Source: Bacteroidota bacterium
GTDB lineage: Bacteria; Bacteroidota; Bacteroidia; B-17B0; Aurantibacillaceae
NCBI GenBank assembly: GCA_021156365.1
Contig: JAJNDK010000003.1
Coordinates: 1 to 64,000, forward strand
DNA length: 64,000 nucleotides
Reading direction: 5' to 3'
Numbering within the stretch: position 1 is the first letter of the stretch; each line of letters starts with the position of its first letter. Below are positions 25,400 to 35,500 of this stretch, piece after piece. The position numbers and the translations under genes are program-made. The notes beneath the pieces are model-generated. The model was given only the letters and a program-made list of their open reading frames with translations. It had not been told where the DNA came from and made no database searches.

Positions 25400-27727
25400 T
25401 TAAACCCTGATCCCGATCACCAATACATCATCTATCTGCGAGAGTTTTCCTCTCCAGTCTTCGAAGGTTTTGAATAAGACGTCTTTTTGTTGTTCCATAG
25501 GCATATCGTAGAAGGAAGCCAGTAATTCTTTGAAACGTTTGTACAGGAATTTTTTTCCGCCTGGTCTTCCGCCTTCCAGGTGCTCGCCACCGAACTGATC
25601 GGCATAGCCATCCGTGAAAAGGTAAATGATATCGCCTTTTTTTAATTCGAATTTCTGGTTGGTGAATGGCTTCGGCGTAATTTCATGGGAAGCGCTGATA
25701 GGCTGTTTGTCGGCTTTGAATTCGATCAGCTGACCGTCACGAACTATATACATTGGGTTGTTGGCGCCTGCGTATTCAAGGTACATGGCGGTGAAATCGA
25801 TACAACAGAGAGCGATGTCCATCCCGTCTTTTAAAGGAGTTTCGTTGCTGTTATTGTTCAGGCTCTTTTTTAATTCTGCATTTACGAAGTCGAGCGCATG
25901 TGCTGCGGAGGTTACATGTAAGTTGTTCAGCGTTTGATTTAAAAGTGAATTACCGATAATGCTCATGAAAGCTCCCGGTACGCCATGTCCTGTACAATCC
26001 ACGGCTGCAGCCAGCAATACATTGTCACCCGCTTTATACCCGAAGCTGTTTTCTTCTGAAACATCCTCCGTAACTTTAAAACCGGTGAACCAATAGAAGT
26101 CGCCGCTTACAACATCTTTGGGTTTGAAAAGAATAAAAGAATCCGGTGCATACTCCTGCAGTTTTTCCATTTCAATGAGGATGGAACGCTGTATCCGTTT
26201 GGAATACTCGATACTGTCTTCCATATCTTTATTCCGCTCATCGATTATTTTCCGCTGCTCGTTGATCTCTCTTTCCATGCGCAGGCGTTCGGTTATATCC
26301 CGTGCATAGATCACAATGGCGGGACGACCGTCAAAAGGCGCTACTTTGGCTGAGCACTCCACCGGGATGAGCTTGCCCGACCTGGTGCGGAACGGAATAT
26401 CTGTATAGATCAGTCCTCCTTTTTCCCATACATCTGCTACAATGCTCGAGCTCTGTTGCAGGAATTCCTTCGGATGCAAATCGAATAAGGTAAGCTTTTC
26501 CAGCTCTTCTTTCGGGTATTCCAATAAGGTAGCTGCGCTTGGATTGCTCTGGTGGATCTTACCGTCTACGATATCGATCACGATCATGGCGTCATTCGCC
26601 TGTTCGATGATGCTTTCATAATTGCTCAGTTGTTTTTTCAGGCTGTCAATGGCACCTTCTGCAGCTCCGCTATCTTTTGACAGCGTTACTTTTTTTTCCG
26701 GGATCACTTCCGGTTCAGTCTCTTTGACTTTCCTGTATTGTCCATCCAGTTGATCCACGATCGGGAAGATGAGAGAAGGGTTCAGGAATTCTCCCACTTT
26801 GTCGGGCCTCGAAACATAGCGTACCAGACCGTTGATGTCGATCAGGAAAGAAGCCGGTAATGGAATTCCTTCTTCATATTTCTCTGCAAAGTCATTCTCG
26901 TATTCTTTCAGCTGAACACCGTATTCCATAGCTATTTTCTGGCCTTCATCTGCCAGTACTTTAAAATCAAGCCCGAGCTTTTCCACCATATCGCGGTTCA
27001 CACCTACAGGATCCGGACCGATGGCCATCACTAAGATATTCTTCTCCCTGAATTTGTTATTGTTCTTTTCGTAGGTGCGTAACATCATATGACATCCCGG
27101 ACACCAGTCGCCACGCACAAAGATCAGCAGGAGATGGCGTTTGCCTTTGAAATCGGTAAGTGCAACGGTATTCCCATCCTGGTCGGGCAGGTTAAAATTG
27201 CTGGCGGGCTGACCTATCTTCACACGGTAACCGCCTTTGGTATGTGCCAGTAATTGTTTTTTGTCTTTTAAAATTCCCCAGGCTAAAATGGAGGCAAATG
27301 CAATGATCGGGGCAGGGTAGGACCATCCCATCCAGCCATAATTGCCTGTGAGGTTAAGCGCGAAGTATCCTGCCAGTGAAAGCCCGAAAAAAGTGGGTTC
27401 GAACCATGAATGCCCTGTATAACCAAATACCCGAAAAAGTACGATACGGAAAATAGAGCCGAAAGCGGAAAGGAACAGCATCCCTGCAAACAAAGGCAGG
27501 TTGGCATGACCGGCCCCGGAATCGATAGCATAGCCCAATAGCAGTGCGGCGGCAAATACATTGGCAAACTGGTACCAGGAGGTGTATTTTGATACTTCCT
27601 TCATGGAAGCGAAATAAGCCGGGATCAGCAGCGCACCGCCGATAACTTCATACCCAAGGTAGATACAGGTAAGGCCCGCTATATTAAGAGCGAAGCCGAT
27701 CGTTGTGCTGACGTGAATGGTTTTCAT
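25400..27727 (-). CDS. Membrane/redoxin/PAS/SpoIIE-phosphatase fusion protein
   Basis: The 775-residue protein joins four parts. Residues 1-155 form about five to six membrane helices. Residues ~168-335 form a thioredoxin-fold redoxin domain with WCPGCH (Cys209, Cys212). Residues ~365-490 form a PAS domain (EQANDAMIVIDIVDG to ARDITER), followed by a coiled coil. The last ~230 residues form a SpoIIE-type PP2C phosphatase with VSGDFYW, DCTGHGVPGAFMS and FTDGYADQFGG. It probably dephosphorylates a partner protein, such as an anti-anti-sigma factor, in response to redox state and a PAS signal. The signal and the partner are inferred only; none is encoded next to it. A palindromic site lies upstream at 27807-27880. 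Confidence 0.88.
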   Translation of the reverse strand: MKTIHVSTTIGFALNIAGLTCIYLGYEVIGGALLIPAYFASMKEVSKYTSWYQFANVFAAALLLGYAIDSGAGHANLPLFAGMLFLSAFGSIFRIVLFRVFGYTGHSWFEPTFFGLSLAGYFALNLTGNYGWMGWSYPAPIIAFASILAWGILKDKKQLLAHTKGGYRVKIGQPASNFNLPDQDGNTVALTDFKGKRHLLLIFVRGDWCPGCHMMLRTYEKNNNKFREKNILVMAIGPDPVGVNRDMVEKLGLDFKVLADEGQKIAMEYGVQLKEYENDFAEKYEEGIPLPASFLIDINGLVRYVSRPDKVGEFLNPSLIFPIVDQLDGQYRKVKETEPEVIPEKKVTLSKDSGAAEGAIDSLKKQLSNYESIIEQANDAMIVIDIVDGKIHQSNPSAATLLEYPKEELEKLTLFDLHPKEFLQQSSSIVADVWEKGGLIYTDIPFRTRSGKLIPVECSAKVAPFDGRPAIVIYARDITERLRMEREINEQRKIIDERNKDMEDSIEYSKRIQRSILIEMEKLQEYAPDSFILFKPKDVVSGDFYWFTGFKVTEDVSEENSFGYKAGDNVLLAAAVDCTGHGVPGAFMSIIGNSLLNQTLNNLHVTSAAHALDFVNAELKKSLNNNSNETPLKDGMDIALCCIDFTAMYLEYAGANNPMYIVRDGQLIEFKADKQPISASHEITPKPFTNQKFELKKGDIIYLFTDGYADQFGGEHLEGGRPGGKKFLYKRFKELLASFYDMPMEQQKDVLFKTFEDWRGKLSQIDDVLVIGIRV

Positions 27728-27806
27728 AATTGCTAATCAAATATAACAATATAAATGCTTACGAAAAATTATGAAAGGTGGATCTTAATATCAGGGAATG
27801 TTTAAG

Positions 27807-27880
27807 CCATATAAGGTTTTACGGTAAAAAGATGATCCTGCATAATTCAGGCAGAAATAGTCTTATATGACCTTATATGG
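27807..27880. promoter_or_regulatory. Long-loop inverted repeat upstream of the phosphatase fusion gene
   Basis: CCATATAAGGT at 27807-27817 and ACCTTATATGG at 27870-27880 are perfect 11-bp inverted copies, 52 bases apart. CTTATATG also occurs once more at 27862. They lie in the 181-bp gap upstream of the gene starting at 27727 and downstream of the LytTR gene. This could be an operator or a structured RNA; there is no T-run. Confidence 0.45.
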
Positions 27881-27908
27881 TTCAATTAAGCTTTGGTTCT
27901 GTTCCTGG

Positions 27909-28625
27909 TTACAAACTCATCATATCTTTCAGCTTCACAGCCTGCCTCCTGCTGATCTCCACCTGCTCGCCGCCTTTCAGCTTTACCATCAGCCCGCCGT
28001 TGAACCAGGTTTCGATGGTTTCTACCCATTTCAGGTTGATGATGTGCTTACGGCTGGCTCTGAAAAACGTTTTCGGGTTCAGGCGCAGGTCGAGGTTGTT
28101 GAGGCTGCGCAGAATCAAAGGACGGTTGGTGTCGAAATACACGCGCACATAATTTCCTTCGCTTTCAAACAAACGGATATTGGAGAGCTTTACGAACCAG
28201 CATTTTTCTCCGTCTTTTACAAATACCTGGTCGTCGTCGTGAAAAGGTGTTGTATTTTCTTTGCGTACATCCTTGTCTTCCTTCGCCAGCAGCTTTTTGA
28301 TGGTCTCTCCCAAACGTTGTTCGGATACAGGTTTCAGCAGGTAGTCCAGTGCATTCACTTCGAAGGCGCGCAGGGCAAATTCATCATAGGCCGTTACAAA
28401 TACGACCTCCGGTAAGCCGGAGATCTCTTCGATCAGCTCCAGGCCTGTTTTTCCGGGCATCTGCATATCGAGGAACAATACATCCGGTTTCAGGGTGTTT
28501 ATTTTTTCTTTTGCTTCCTCTGCATTGGCACATTCACCAATGATCTCGATCTCTTTATAGGCACTCAGTAAGTTCTTTAATTCCTGGCGTGCCAGACGCT
28601 CGTCGTCAATTAATAATGCTTTCAT
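27909..28625 (-). CDS. LytTR family response regulator
   Basis: The 238-residue protein has a receiver domain (IDDERLAR, phosphoacceptor Asp53 in FLDMQMPG, Thr in VTAYDEFA, LLKP) and a C-terminal LytTR DNA-binding domain (about 135-238, IRLFESEGNYVRVYF, FFRASRKHIINL). The kinase gene lies 12 bases upstream in the same direction. Together they form a LytS/LytR-type two-component system; such pairs often control nearby or scattered genes, and the target is not visible here. Confidence 0.95.
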   Translation of the reverse strand: MKALLIDDERLARQELKNLLSAYKEIEIIGECANAEEAKEKINTLKPDVLFLDMQMPGKTGLELIEEISGLPEVVFVTAYDEFALRAFEVNALDYLLKPVSEQRLGETIKKLLAKEDKDVRKENTTPFHDDDQVFVKDGEKCWFVKLSNIRLFESEGNYVRVYFDTNRPLILRSLNNLDLRLNPKTFFRASRKHIINLKWVETIETWFNGGLMVKLKGGEQVEISRRQAVKLKDMMSL

Positions 28626-28637
28626 GGTTATTTGATT

Positions 28638-29675
28638 TTATATACTTGAATATTTTGGGAACCTGAGCTCCGTTATTACAAAATTATTTTCCCCGTTCCT
28701 GATGCTGATGTCTGCGCTTTCCCCGAAAACATACTGAAGCCTGTCTTTGGAGTTTTTCAGGCCGAAGCCTGTTTCAGACACATGGCTCTCATCATAACTT
28801 CCCGTGTTTTTTATTACGATCTGCAGCAGTCCATTTTCCACCGAAGCATCGATCAGGATCTCCCCGCCTTTCGTCAGTTTGGAGATGCCGTGTTTGATCC
28901 CATTCTCTACCAATGTCTGTATCAGCAGGGGAGGAACAGAAAAAGCATAAGCGGCAGATGAAATGTTCATCTTAAAATTCAGGCGCTCTTCAAAACGTAC
29001 TTTTTCGAGATTGAGATAATCGTTAACGATGCTGAGCTCCTCCTGGAATGGGATAACCTTGTTCTTTTCCATCATCAGGGTGTTGCGCAGGATGTTGGAG
29101 AGCTGCGTGATCGCTTCCTTGGCTTTGGAAGGATTCTCATCCACCAGCGCACGGATACTGTTCATGGAGTTGAACATAAAATGCGGGTTCAATTGCGATT
29201 TCAGCTTGTTCAGCTCGATCTCCTTGATATTGGCCTGCCAGCGAAGCGACTCCATTTCCGCCTGCGTATAATTGATCAGGAAATGGTAGGAAAAATAAGC
29301 AAGGCTCCAGAAAAAAAACACGAAAGCATAATTGATAATGTTCGCAATGGAATCGATGAAAACGATCTGTGAGGAAGCATGATGAATGACCAGCTCCAGC
29401 AGGTATTGTCCGAAATAGAACAGTGTTGCATTCACGAACGAACCGATGATCACGAGCGGGATCTGGATATATAATTTGAGCTGCATGATGTGCAGCCAGA
29501 TGAACACCGTACGGAACAAATGTGTGATACCTATGCCAAGCGGCACCCAGGCGGTATAAATCAGCAGGTCCGAAAGATCGATAGGGTTCTGAAGAACAAA
29601 GAACAGGAGATTGAGCAGCACGTAAACAAACCATCCTGCTAACTGACAAACCCAATACAATTTCTTCTTCGACAT
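28638..29675 (-). CDS. Sensor histidine kinase, LytS/YehU type
   Basis: The 345-residue protein has four membrane helices within residues 1-130, then a His_kinase domain with His165 in LNPHFMFNSMNSI. A compact ATPase domain follows (LVENGIKHGIS, GFGLKNSKDRLQYVFG). No separate periplasmic sensor domain is present, so the signal is probably read in or near the membrane. The response regulator gene follows after 12 bases. Confidence 0.95.
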   Translation of the reverse strand: MSKKKLYWVCQLAGWFVYVLLNLLFFVLQNPIDLSDLLIYTAWVPLGIGITHLFRTVFIWLHIMQLKLYIQIPLVIIGSFVNATLFYFGQYLLELVIHHASSQIVFIDSIANIINYAFVFFFWSLAYFSYHFLINYTQAEMESLRWQANIKEIELNKLKSQLNPHFMFNSMNSIRALVDENPSKAKEAITQLSNILRNTLMMEKNKVIPFQEELSIVNDYLNLEKVRFEERLNFKMNISSAAYAFSVPPLLIQTLVENGIKHGISKLTKGGEILIDASVENGLLQIVIKNTGSYDESHVSETGFGLKNSKDRLQYVFGESADISIRNGENNFVITELRFPKYSSI

Positions 29676-29702
29676 GGAAATTAATTTAAGCCTGATTAAG
29701 AA

Positions 29703-31562
29703 TTACCGGCCGGTTATTCCCAGCCAGGTATTACGTGCAATGATCTGTTTGGATCCCGCACTTTTGTTTATAGTAATGTTGTTGTAATAGTTGGCCATTA
29801 CATACCGCTGTTTTGCTTTTAGCTTTACTTTTTTCTCTTTTCCTTTTGCATTCACACGTTTTACAACAACGGTAACTTTCTCTCCTTCTTTCACCTGTGT
29901 TACAAAGTCCTGGAGCACCGATTGCACATTGTCGAGTGTCAGTTTTTTACCTGCGAAAGTAACGATCTCATCACCTTCCCTGTATCCAAGCGCTTTTCCG
30001 AAATCGTCCATATCGGCAATGTCGGCCACAACAATGGCTTCTGTTTTCGGATTTATTCCCAATGCAATACCTCCGATATTCAACACTTTGCGTTGTTCTT
30101 TGTAAGTGTATGTTAATCCCACTTTATCGAACACTTCTTCGAAGGGCAGTTTTTTGTCGCCGGCCACGTAGGTATCCAGGAATTTCCGGACTTCCGGGTA
30201 GGTAAGCTTTTCGATCTCGCTGAATAGATCCGGATCTTTGAAGGATTTATCTTTTCCGTATTTTTTGGCCAGGTCACGCATCATTTCCTGTGTGCCATAT
30301 TTGCCATTGCTGTTATAGCGGAGAATAATATCCAGGCACATGCCGATGAGCGCTCCTTTGGCATACACGTTCTGGTATTGTTCGTGGTAGATAGGATCCA
30401 GCACATTTTTGCTCATGTAGGTAAACGGAAGGGTGTCGTTGTAATACTTTTGCGCTTCTTCCATCTTGCCCTGCATCACTACAAAAAAATCATCGATGTC
30501 GATCAGCCCGTATTTCACCTGCACATGATGTGCGGCATATTCGGTAAGGCCTTCATACAACCAGAGGTGCTCGCTCATCACCGGCTTGTTGAAATCGAAA
30601 AAACCGATCTCTTCCGAATGGATGTTGAGAGGTGTTACGATGTGAAAAAATTCGTGAGCAGCCACATCTTTCATGGTCTGTGCCATCTGCTGCGGATCGG
30701 CTTCCATCAACACATAAAAGGAAGAATAAGAATGTTCCAGCGCACCGGTAGCTCCGGAGCCCGTGATCGAATCCGTAAGATAGATCAGGAAAGCATATTT
30801 TTCTACAGGTAGTGTTCCGCCCAGGTATTCTTTCTGTGCATTCAGCACCGAGTCGATGTTCTGTGCGATGAAAGCAGCGCTTACTTTTTTATTCGGACTG
30901 TATACCGACACCAGCACTTTTGCCCCGCCTACATTGATAAAAGTTGTATCGGGTTTGCAATACATGATGGGAGAATCTACCAGGTCGTGGTAGTCAAATA
31001 CATTGATAATGTCCTTGTTCTTTTCACTTTTGATATCCGTAAGACCGGTGGAAGCATAAAAACCTTCGGGTTTGGTGATCTCGAGGCGGAAATTGAGATT
31101 CAGCTTATCTTTGAAATATCCAAAAAACCCGTGATTGTTGAGCACGAAATTTTTATTCGCCTGTATGTTGGTACCGCCCGGCTCAAAAACAAAGTCTTTC
31201 TTGATCTTTGTATCCCAGGTATCCTCAACGGTATAGGTGATATAATCGATATTCGCCGGATTTTTGATCAGATAGGAATTTACATCCGGCTGCTCAAAAG
31301 AGATCTCTTTGCCGTCTTTGCCCGTTATTCTGAAATCCTTGATAAAACGTCCAAAATCATAAACAGCATAAGTGCCGGGAATAATAGCCGGGAACATAAA
31401 AGTGGCTTCGGGTTCGGAAAGAGAAGGAGGGATCAGCTTCACATCGATAGCATCATTTTTGGCCGCGGTAAGATCCAGTGAGTATTTGTATTCCGGAGTA
31501 ACCTGGGAAAATGAAAAGCCTAAGAAAACAAGCAGGAAAACAAAGGTGAAATGCGAACGCAT
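29703..31562 (-). CDS. M61 family metallopeptidase with PDZ domain
   Basis: I choose the ATG at 31562 because it begins a signal peptide (MRSHFTFVFLLVFLGFSFSQ), giving 619 residues; the longer frame upstream adds no homologous sequence. The N-terminal beta domain (about 20-190) is followed by the gluzincin site AAHEFFHIVTP and the third ligand in WLYEGLTEYAAHH. A PDZ-like domain follows from about 515 (GGIALGINP, GYREGDEIVTFAGKKL). M61 enzymes (glycyl aminopeptidase-like) are zinc peptidases. This one would be periplasmic. Cytidylate kinase lies upstream, with a palindrome between them. Confidence 0.92.
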   Translation of the reverse strand: MRSHFTFVFLLVFLGFSFSQVTPEYKYSLDLTAAKNDAIDVKLIPPSLSEPEATFMFPAIIPGTYAVYDFGRFIKDFRITGKDGKEISFEQPDVNSYLIKNPANIDYITYTVEDTWDTKIKKDFVFEPGGTNIQANKNFVLNNHGFFGYFKDKLNLNFRLEITKPEGFYASTGLTDIKSEKNKDIINVFDYHDLVDSPIMYCKPDTTFINVGGAKVLVSVYSPNKKVSAAFIAQNIDSVLNAQKEYLGGTLPVEKYAFLIYLTDSITGSGATGALEHSYSSFYVLMEADPQQMAQTMKDVAAHEFFHIVTPLNIHSEEIGFFDFNKPVMSEHLWLYEGLTEYAAHHVQVKYGLIDIDDFFVVMQGKMEEAQKYYNDTLPFTYMSKNVLDPIYHEQYQNVYAKGALIGMCLDIILRYNSNGKYGTQEMMRDLAKKYGKDKSFKDPDLFSEIEKLTYPEVRKFLDTYVAGDKKLPFEEVFDKVGLTYTYKEQRKVLNIGGIALGINPKTEAIVVADIADMDDFGKALGYREGDEIVTFAGKKLTLDNVQSVLQDFVTQVKEGEKVTVVVKRVNAKGKEKKVKLKAKQRYVMANYYNNITINKSAGSKQIIARNTWLGITGR

Positions 31563-31692
31563 ATAGGTTAGGAATTGATATACAAATATATAATAAGTTT
31601 TGGCATAATAATCAGGGTAGGTACCGGATACATTAGGCTTATATGGCAGGTAAAAAACGGGGATCAGCGATAGAAGGCCTTTTGGAAGTAAG

Positions 31693-31710
31693 CCCCGATA
31701 GCTATCGGGG
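31693..31710. repeat. Perfect 18-bp palindrome
   Basis: CCCCGATAGCTATCGGGG is fully self-complementary and lies 7 bases beyond the cmk stop codon (minus strand), before the M61 gene. It may act as a weak terminator or be a member of a dispersed palindrome family; similar GATAGCTATC cores are, to my recollection, frequent in Bacteroidota genomes. Confidence 0.6.
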
Positions 31711-31716
31711 AGGAAA

Positions 31717-32412
31717 TCAGTCTCTTGTAAGCAGCTGATCATTGATAAGCCGCAGCACGTATTCCAGCTGTTCTTCCTTGTTGAGGTCGGTATTATCAAG
31801 AACAATGGCGTTTTTCGCTTTGGTGAGCGGGCTTTCTTTGCGGTGTGTATCATCATAGTCCCGCTGCTCGAGGTTCATCTTTACCTCCTGGAACTCTACG
31901 TGCTGGCCCTTACTGTTCAATTCGTCCATTCTGCGGTTGACACGGGTTTCGATATCGGCAGTCATAAAAAGCTTCAGCTCGGCATGCGGAAATACATGCG
32001 ATCCGATATCCCTTCCGTCCATCACCACGCCTTTGTGGATGCCAAACTCCCGCTGAATAGCCACCATGTGTTGCCGCACTTCTTTGATCGTACTTATTTT
32101 ACTCACATTGGCAGCAATCTCCATCGAACGGATCTCTTTCTCCACGTTCTCACCGTTCAAAAAAGTTTCGGAAGTTTTGGTAAAGGGATTGAACTTAAAA
32201 CTGAGCTTTATATCCGGCAGGCAGGCAATGATCTCTTCGGGAATGAATTGTTTATTGTTGATGAGGCCTTTACGCAGGCAGTACAGGGTAACGCACCTGT
32301 ACATTGCACCTGAATCGATATACGCATAATTTAATTTTGCCGCCAATGCTTTGGCTAAAGTACTTTTACCGCATGATGAGTAACCGTCTATGGCAATAGT
32401 TATTCGGCTCAT
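31717..32412 (-). CDS. cmk: Cytidylate kinase
   Basis: The ATG at 32412 (MSRITIAIDGYSSCGKSTLAK) gives 231 residues, the usual size. It shows the P-loop GYSSCGKST, YIDSGAMYR, MDGRDIGSHVFPHAELK and the LID-type stretch R-(x)n-QRDYDDTHR. It phosphorylates CMP and dCMP in the cytoplasm and is normally essential. The 20 bases beyond the stop hold the 18-bp palindrome. Confidence 0.96.
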   Translation of the reverse strand: MSRITIAIDGYSSCGKSTLAKALAAKLNYAYIDSGAMYRCVTLYCLRKGLINNKQFIPEEIIACLPDIKLSFKFNPFTKTSETFLNGENVEKEIRSMEIAANVSKISTIKEVRQHMVAIQREFGIHKGVVMDGRDIGSHVFPHAELKLFMTADIETRVNRRMDELNSKGQHVEFQEVKMNLEQRDYDDTHRKESPLTKAKNAIVLDNTDLNKEEQLEYVLRLINDQLLTRD

Positions 32413-32459
32413 AACGTGCGTAAAGGTAAGCAAATTTGCACATGTAAGCCGCTTTGTTG

Positions 32460-32493
32460 AAAAAAGACAGGAGCCCCGGTGTGGGACTCCTGT
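32460..32493 (-). terminator. Terminator of the large PKD cargo gene
   Basis: On the minus strand, ACAGGAGTCCC and GGGGCTCCTGT pair (one mismatch) around a short loop and are followed by a T-run (CTTTTTT). It lies 50 bases after the stop of the gene ending at 32543. Confidence 0.8.
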
Positions 32494-32542
32494 TCAGGGG
32501 TAATGGTTAAAAAAACATGAAATAACCATTCAAAATATGTCT

Positions 32543-35500
32543 TTACCTTACGACCGCCACGGTTCCCGTGTAGTCATGCTTTTTGTTGAAAATGTCTTTC
32601 AGTTCTACTTTCCAGATGTAAATGTCCTGCATAACGGTATTGCCGCTTTTTCCCTGGAAGGTTCCGTCCCAGCTTTTATCGAGGTCTTCACAATAGAAGA
32701 TGGTATTTCCCCAGCGGTCGAAGATCCACATGCGGTATTCGTTTATTCCCATTCCCTGGCCTCTGAACCCGTCATTTTTGCCGTCATCGTTCGGGCTGAA
32801 TGCATTCGGAATATAGAAGGTAAAGGCCGGCTTGATTTCCACTGTTTTTGTCATGCTGTCTTTACAACCGAAGGTGTTTACCACATACTGTGTAATATCG
32901 TAGTTATGCGGCTGCTCGTTGTTGAACGCATGGGTGAAATTCTGATTACTGCTGCTGAATCCATCGGTGATCGTGTAATTCAGAGCGCTCGATCCCGCAG
33001 ACAAGTCTGTTACACTTATTTCGGGATTGATGATGTCGAGATCATCACCGCTTACGGAGAAGTCAGCGATCGGCTGAGGATACACAGTGATCATTGCCGG
33101 TATCGACAGGGAGGATATACATCCGCTGTCTGAAACCACTGTAAGTGATACGCCATAGTTGCCGGTGCTGTAGCAATGAGTAGGGAGTACGGAAGTGGAA
33201 GGCACCGACTGATCGCCGAAATCCCAGAGATAGGTAGCAATGTTTCCGGTAGCGATCGTACTTTGGTTATCGAAAGCAACACACATCGTAGGGCAGTCTG
33301 CTACCTGCGGCGTACTGAACTGTACGTTCGGGTTCGGGTGGATCCGCACAGGAGCCTGGTATGTATCTTCGCATCCATGTTCTGTTTGTATCTGCAGAGT
33401 GGCGAGGTATGTTCCGGGGTTCGGATAATTGAAGCCAGGAGCGGCACTGATATTATCTACACTGCCATCGCTCGTGAAATCCCAGCTGTAATTGGTGATA
33501 GCGCCATCTCCTGAAACGGACAGATTCGTGAAACTGATCGCATTACCCATACAACTGGATGCGTTGTTGAAAGCCGCTACCGGGTTGCTGTATACTACTA
33601 CCTGGTTCACTGTCTGGTTGTAACAACCGTTATTCGTCATCGTTTCCAGTTTTGCATTATAGGCTCCGAAATTGTTGTACAGGAAAACAGGGTTGGGAAT
33701 ATTGGTAGCATCCACAATTCCGTCGTTATTAAAATCCCATGCCCTCGAAACAATAGTTCCGCCCGGTACAGTAGACTGATCGCTGAACTGAGTGGTTTGT
33801 GTATGACACACCGGTGTACTTGCAAAAGAAGTGGAAGGCAAAGGGTGGATAGTGATCGGGAAGGTGAACGAATTGGTGCAACCCGATTCTGTTGTAGTTG
33901 TAAGTCCTACCTGGTACGTTCCTGCGTTCTGATACTGATGTTGCGGGTTCAGTACAGCGGAAGTACCGTTGTCGCCGAAGGTCCATGCGTACTGAGTGAT
34001 CTGCGATGGCAGGGCAACGAAGGATGTATTCTGGAAAACAGCGAAAGAGTTCTGGCATACGTTGTTGGTGCCGAAAGCCGCAACAGGATTTGGTTTCACC
34101 ACGGCAATATTTGTGACAGAAGAAACGCAACCCGCATTGCTTGTTACCGTCATGCTTACGTTGTAAGAACCGTCGCCAGGGAATGTATAGTTTGGATTGG
34201 ACAGCGAATTGTCGCTGGTGCCATCCGCATCGAAATCCCAGCTCCAGTTGGTGAGCGTTCCGGTGGCAATGGTAGCAGTGCTGGTGAAAGCATTTGCCTG
34301 CCCGTCGCAAACAGTAGTACTGGTGAAGGAAGCAGCCGGTAGCGGTGCGATAACAATAGCAGAAGTCACACTACCTGTACATCCGTTTGTGTTGGTGATC
34401 TGTAAAGAAACATTGTAGCTTCCTGCAATTGCATAAATATGATTAGCATTGAGTGTAGTGGCAGTTGCCTGATCCCCGAAATTCCATACCCAGCTTTCTG
34501 TTCCGGTGAGCCCTGGCGTTTGGTTGGTGAATTGAATGGTGCTTCCTGCGCATACACCTGCATTTACAAATTGCGGTGTAGGAGGAAAGTCGATCACCAC
34601 TACCTGTGTAGTGGTATCGCTGCAACCTGTTGAATTGGTGGAAGCAATGAGCATTACTGTATACGTTCCTTCACTGAGATACGTATGTGTAGGCTGTTCC
34701 ATAAAGGAGCTGGTACCATCCCCGAAATCCCAGAGAAATTGCATTTGTTGTCCTCCCGTCATGGTGCTGGTATTGTTGAAAACAACGTTGAGGTTGCAGG
34801 CATTGTTGCCACCTACCACCCCGAATGTCGCGACAGGTGCAGGATAGCTGTTTACCGAATAAGTGATTTCCGGTGAGTTGCAACCTGTAACGGTAGTGAG
34901 CTGAACGGAATAGGTTCCGGCAGCATTAATGGTAGCGCAATTGGCAGATGAGCTTACTACTCCGGGGCCGCTCCAGGTGTAGGTTTGAAAACCTGCCGGA
35001 GCGCATATCTGTGTACTGCTGTTTACACAGAGTGAATCGGATAAGGTTATACTGTAAGAGACGCAGGAACCATCCACATACGCATATGCATAATGTCCGC
35101 CCAGGGAACAATCGTAGGTAGTAAAACGAATCGTAACGTCCTGGCCGATGTATGCGCTCAGATCCACACTAACGGTGGTCCATGGTTTATAAACCACATT
35201 GGGACAGTTAGGGGAATTTTGAAATCCCGGTATACCCTGGCCTGCTGATACCTGATAAAAGGTACAGGGGATCTGCACACCTGCATTATCCAACATGTCG
35301 ATCTGGAAGCTGGGTTGCTCAACAACCGTATGTCCGGGATCTTCAAGCACCACTGCGTATTTATACGTGTAATTGGCATTGGCCTGTGTAACGGAAAAGG
35401 TTTGTTCGAGGCGATCGGCAACACCATTTACGGCATTGTTCCCGATTTTTACGGAGAAATTACCTCCGGGACAAACAAGAGGAAAACCGGCGCAGGCATC

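Noticed and set aside
31563-31856. A 98-residue N-terminal extension of the M61 peptidase
   Set aside because: It has no signal peptide, overlaps the cmk 3' end, and the ATG at 31562 begins a clear signal sequence.
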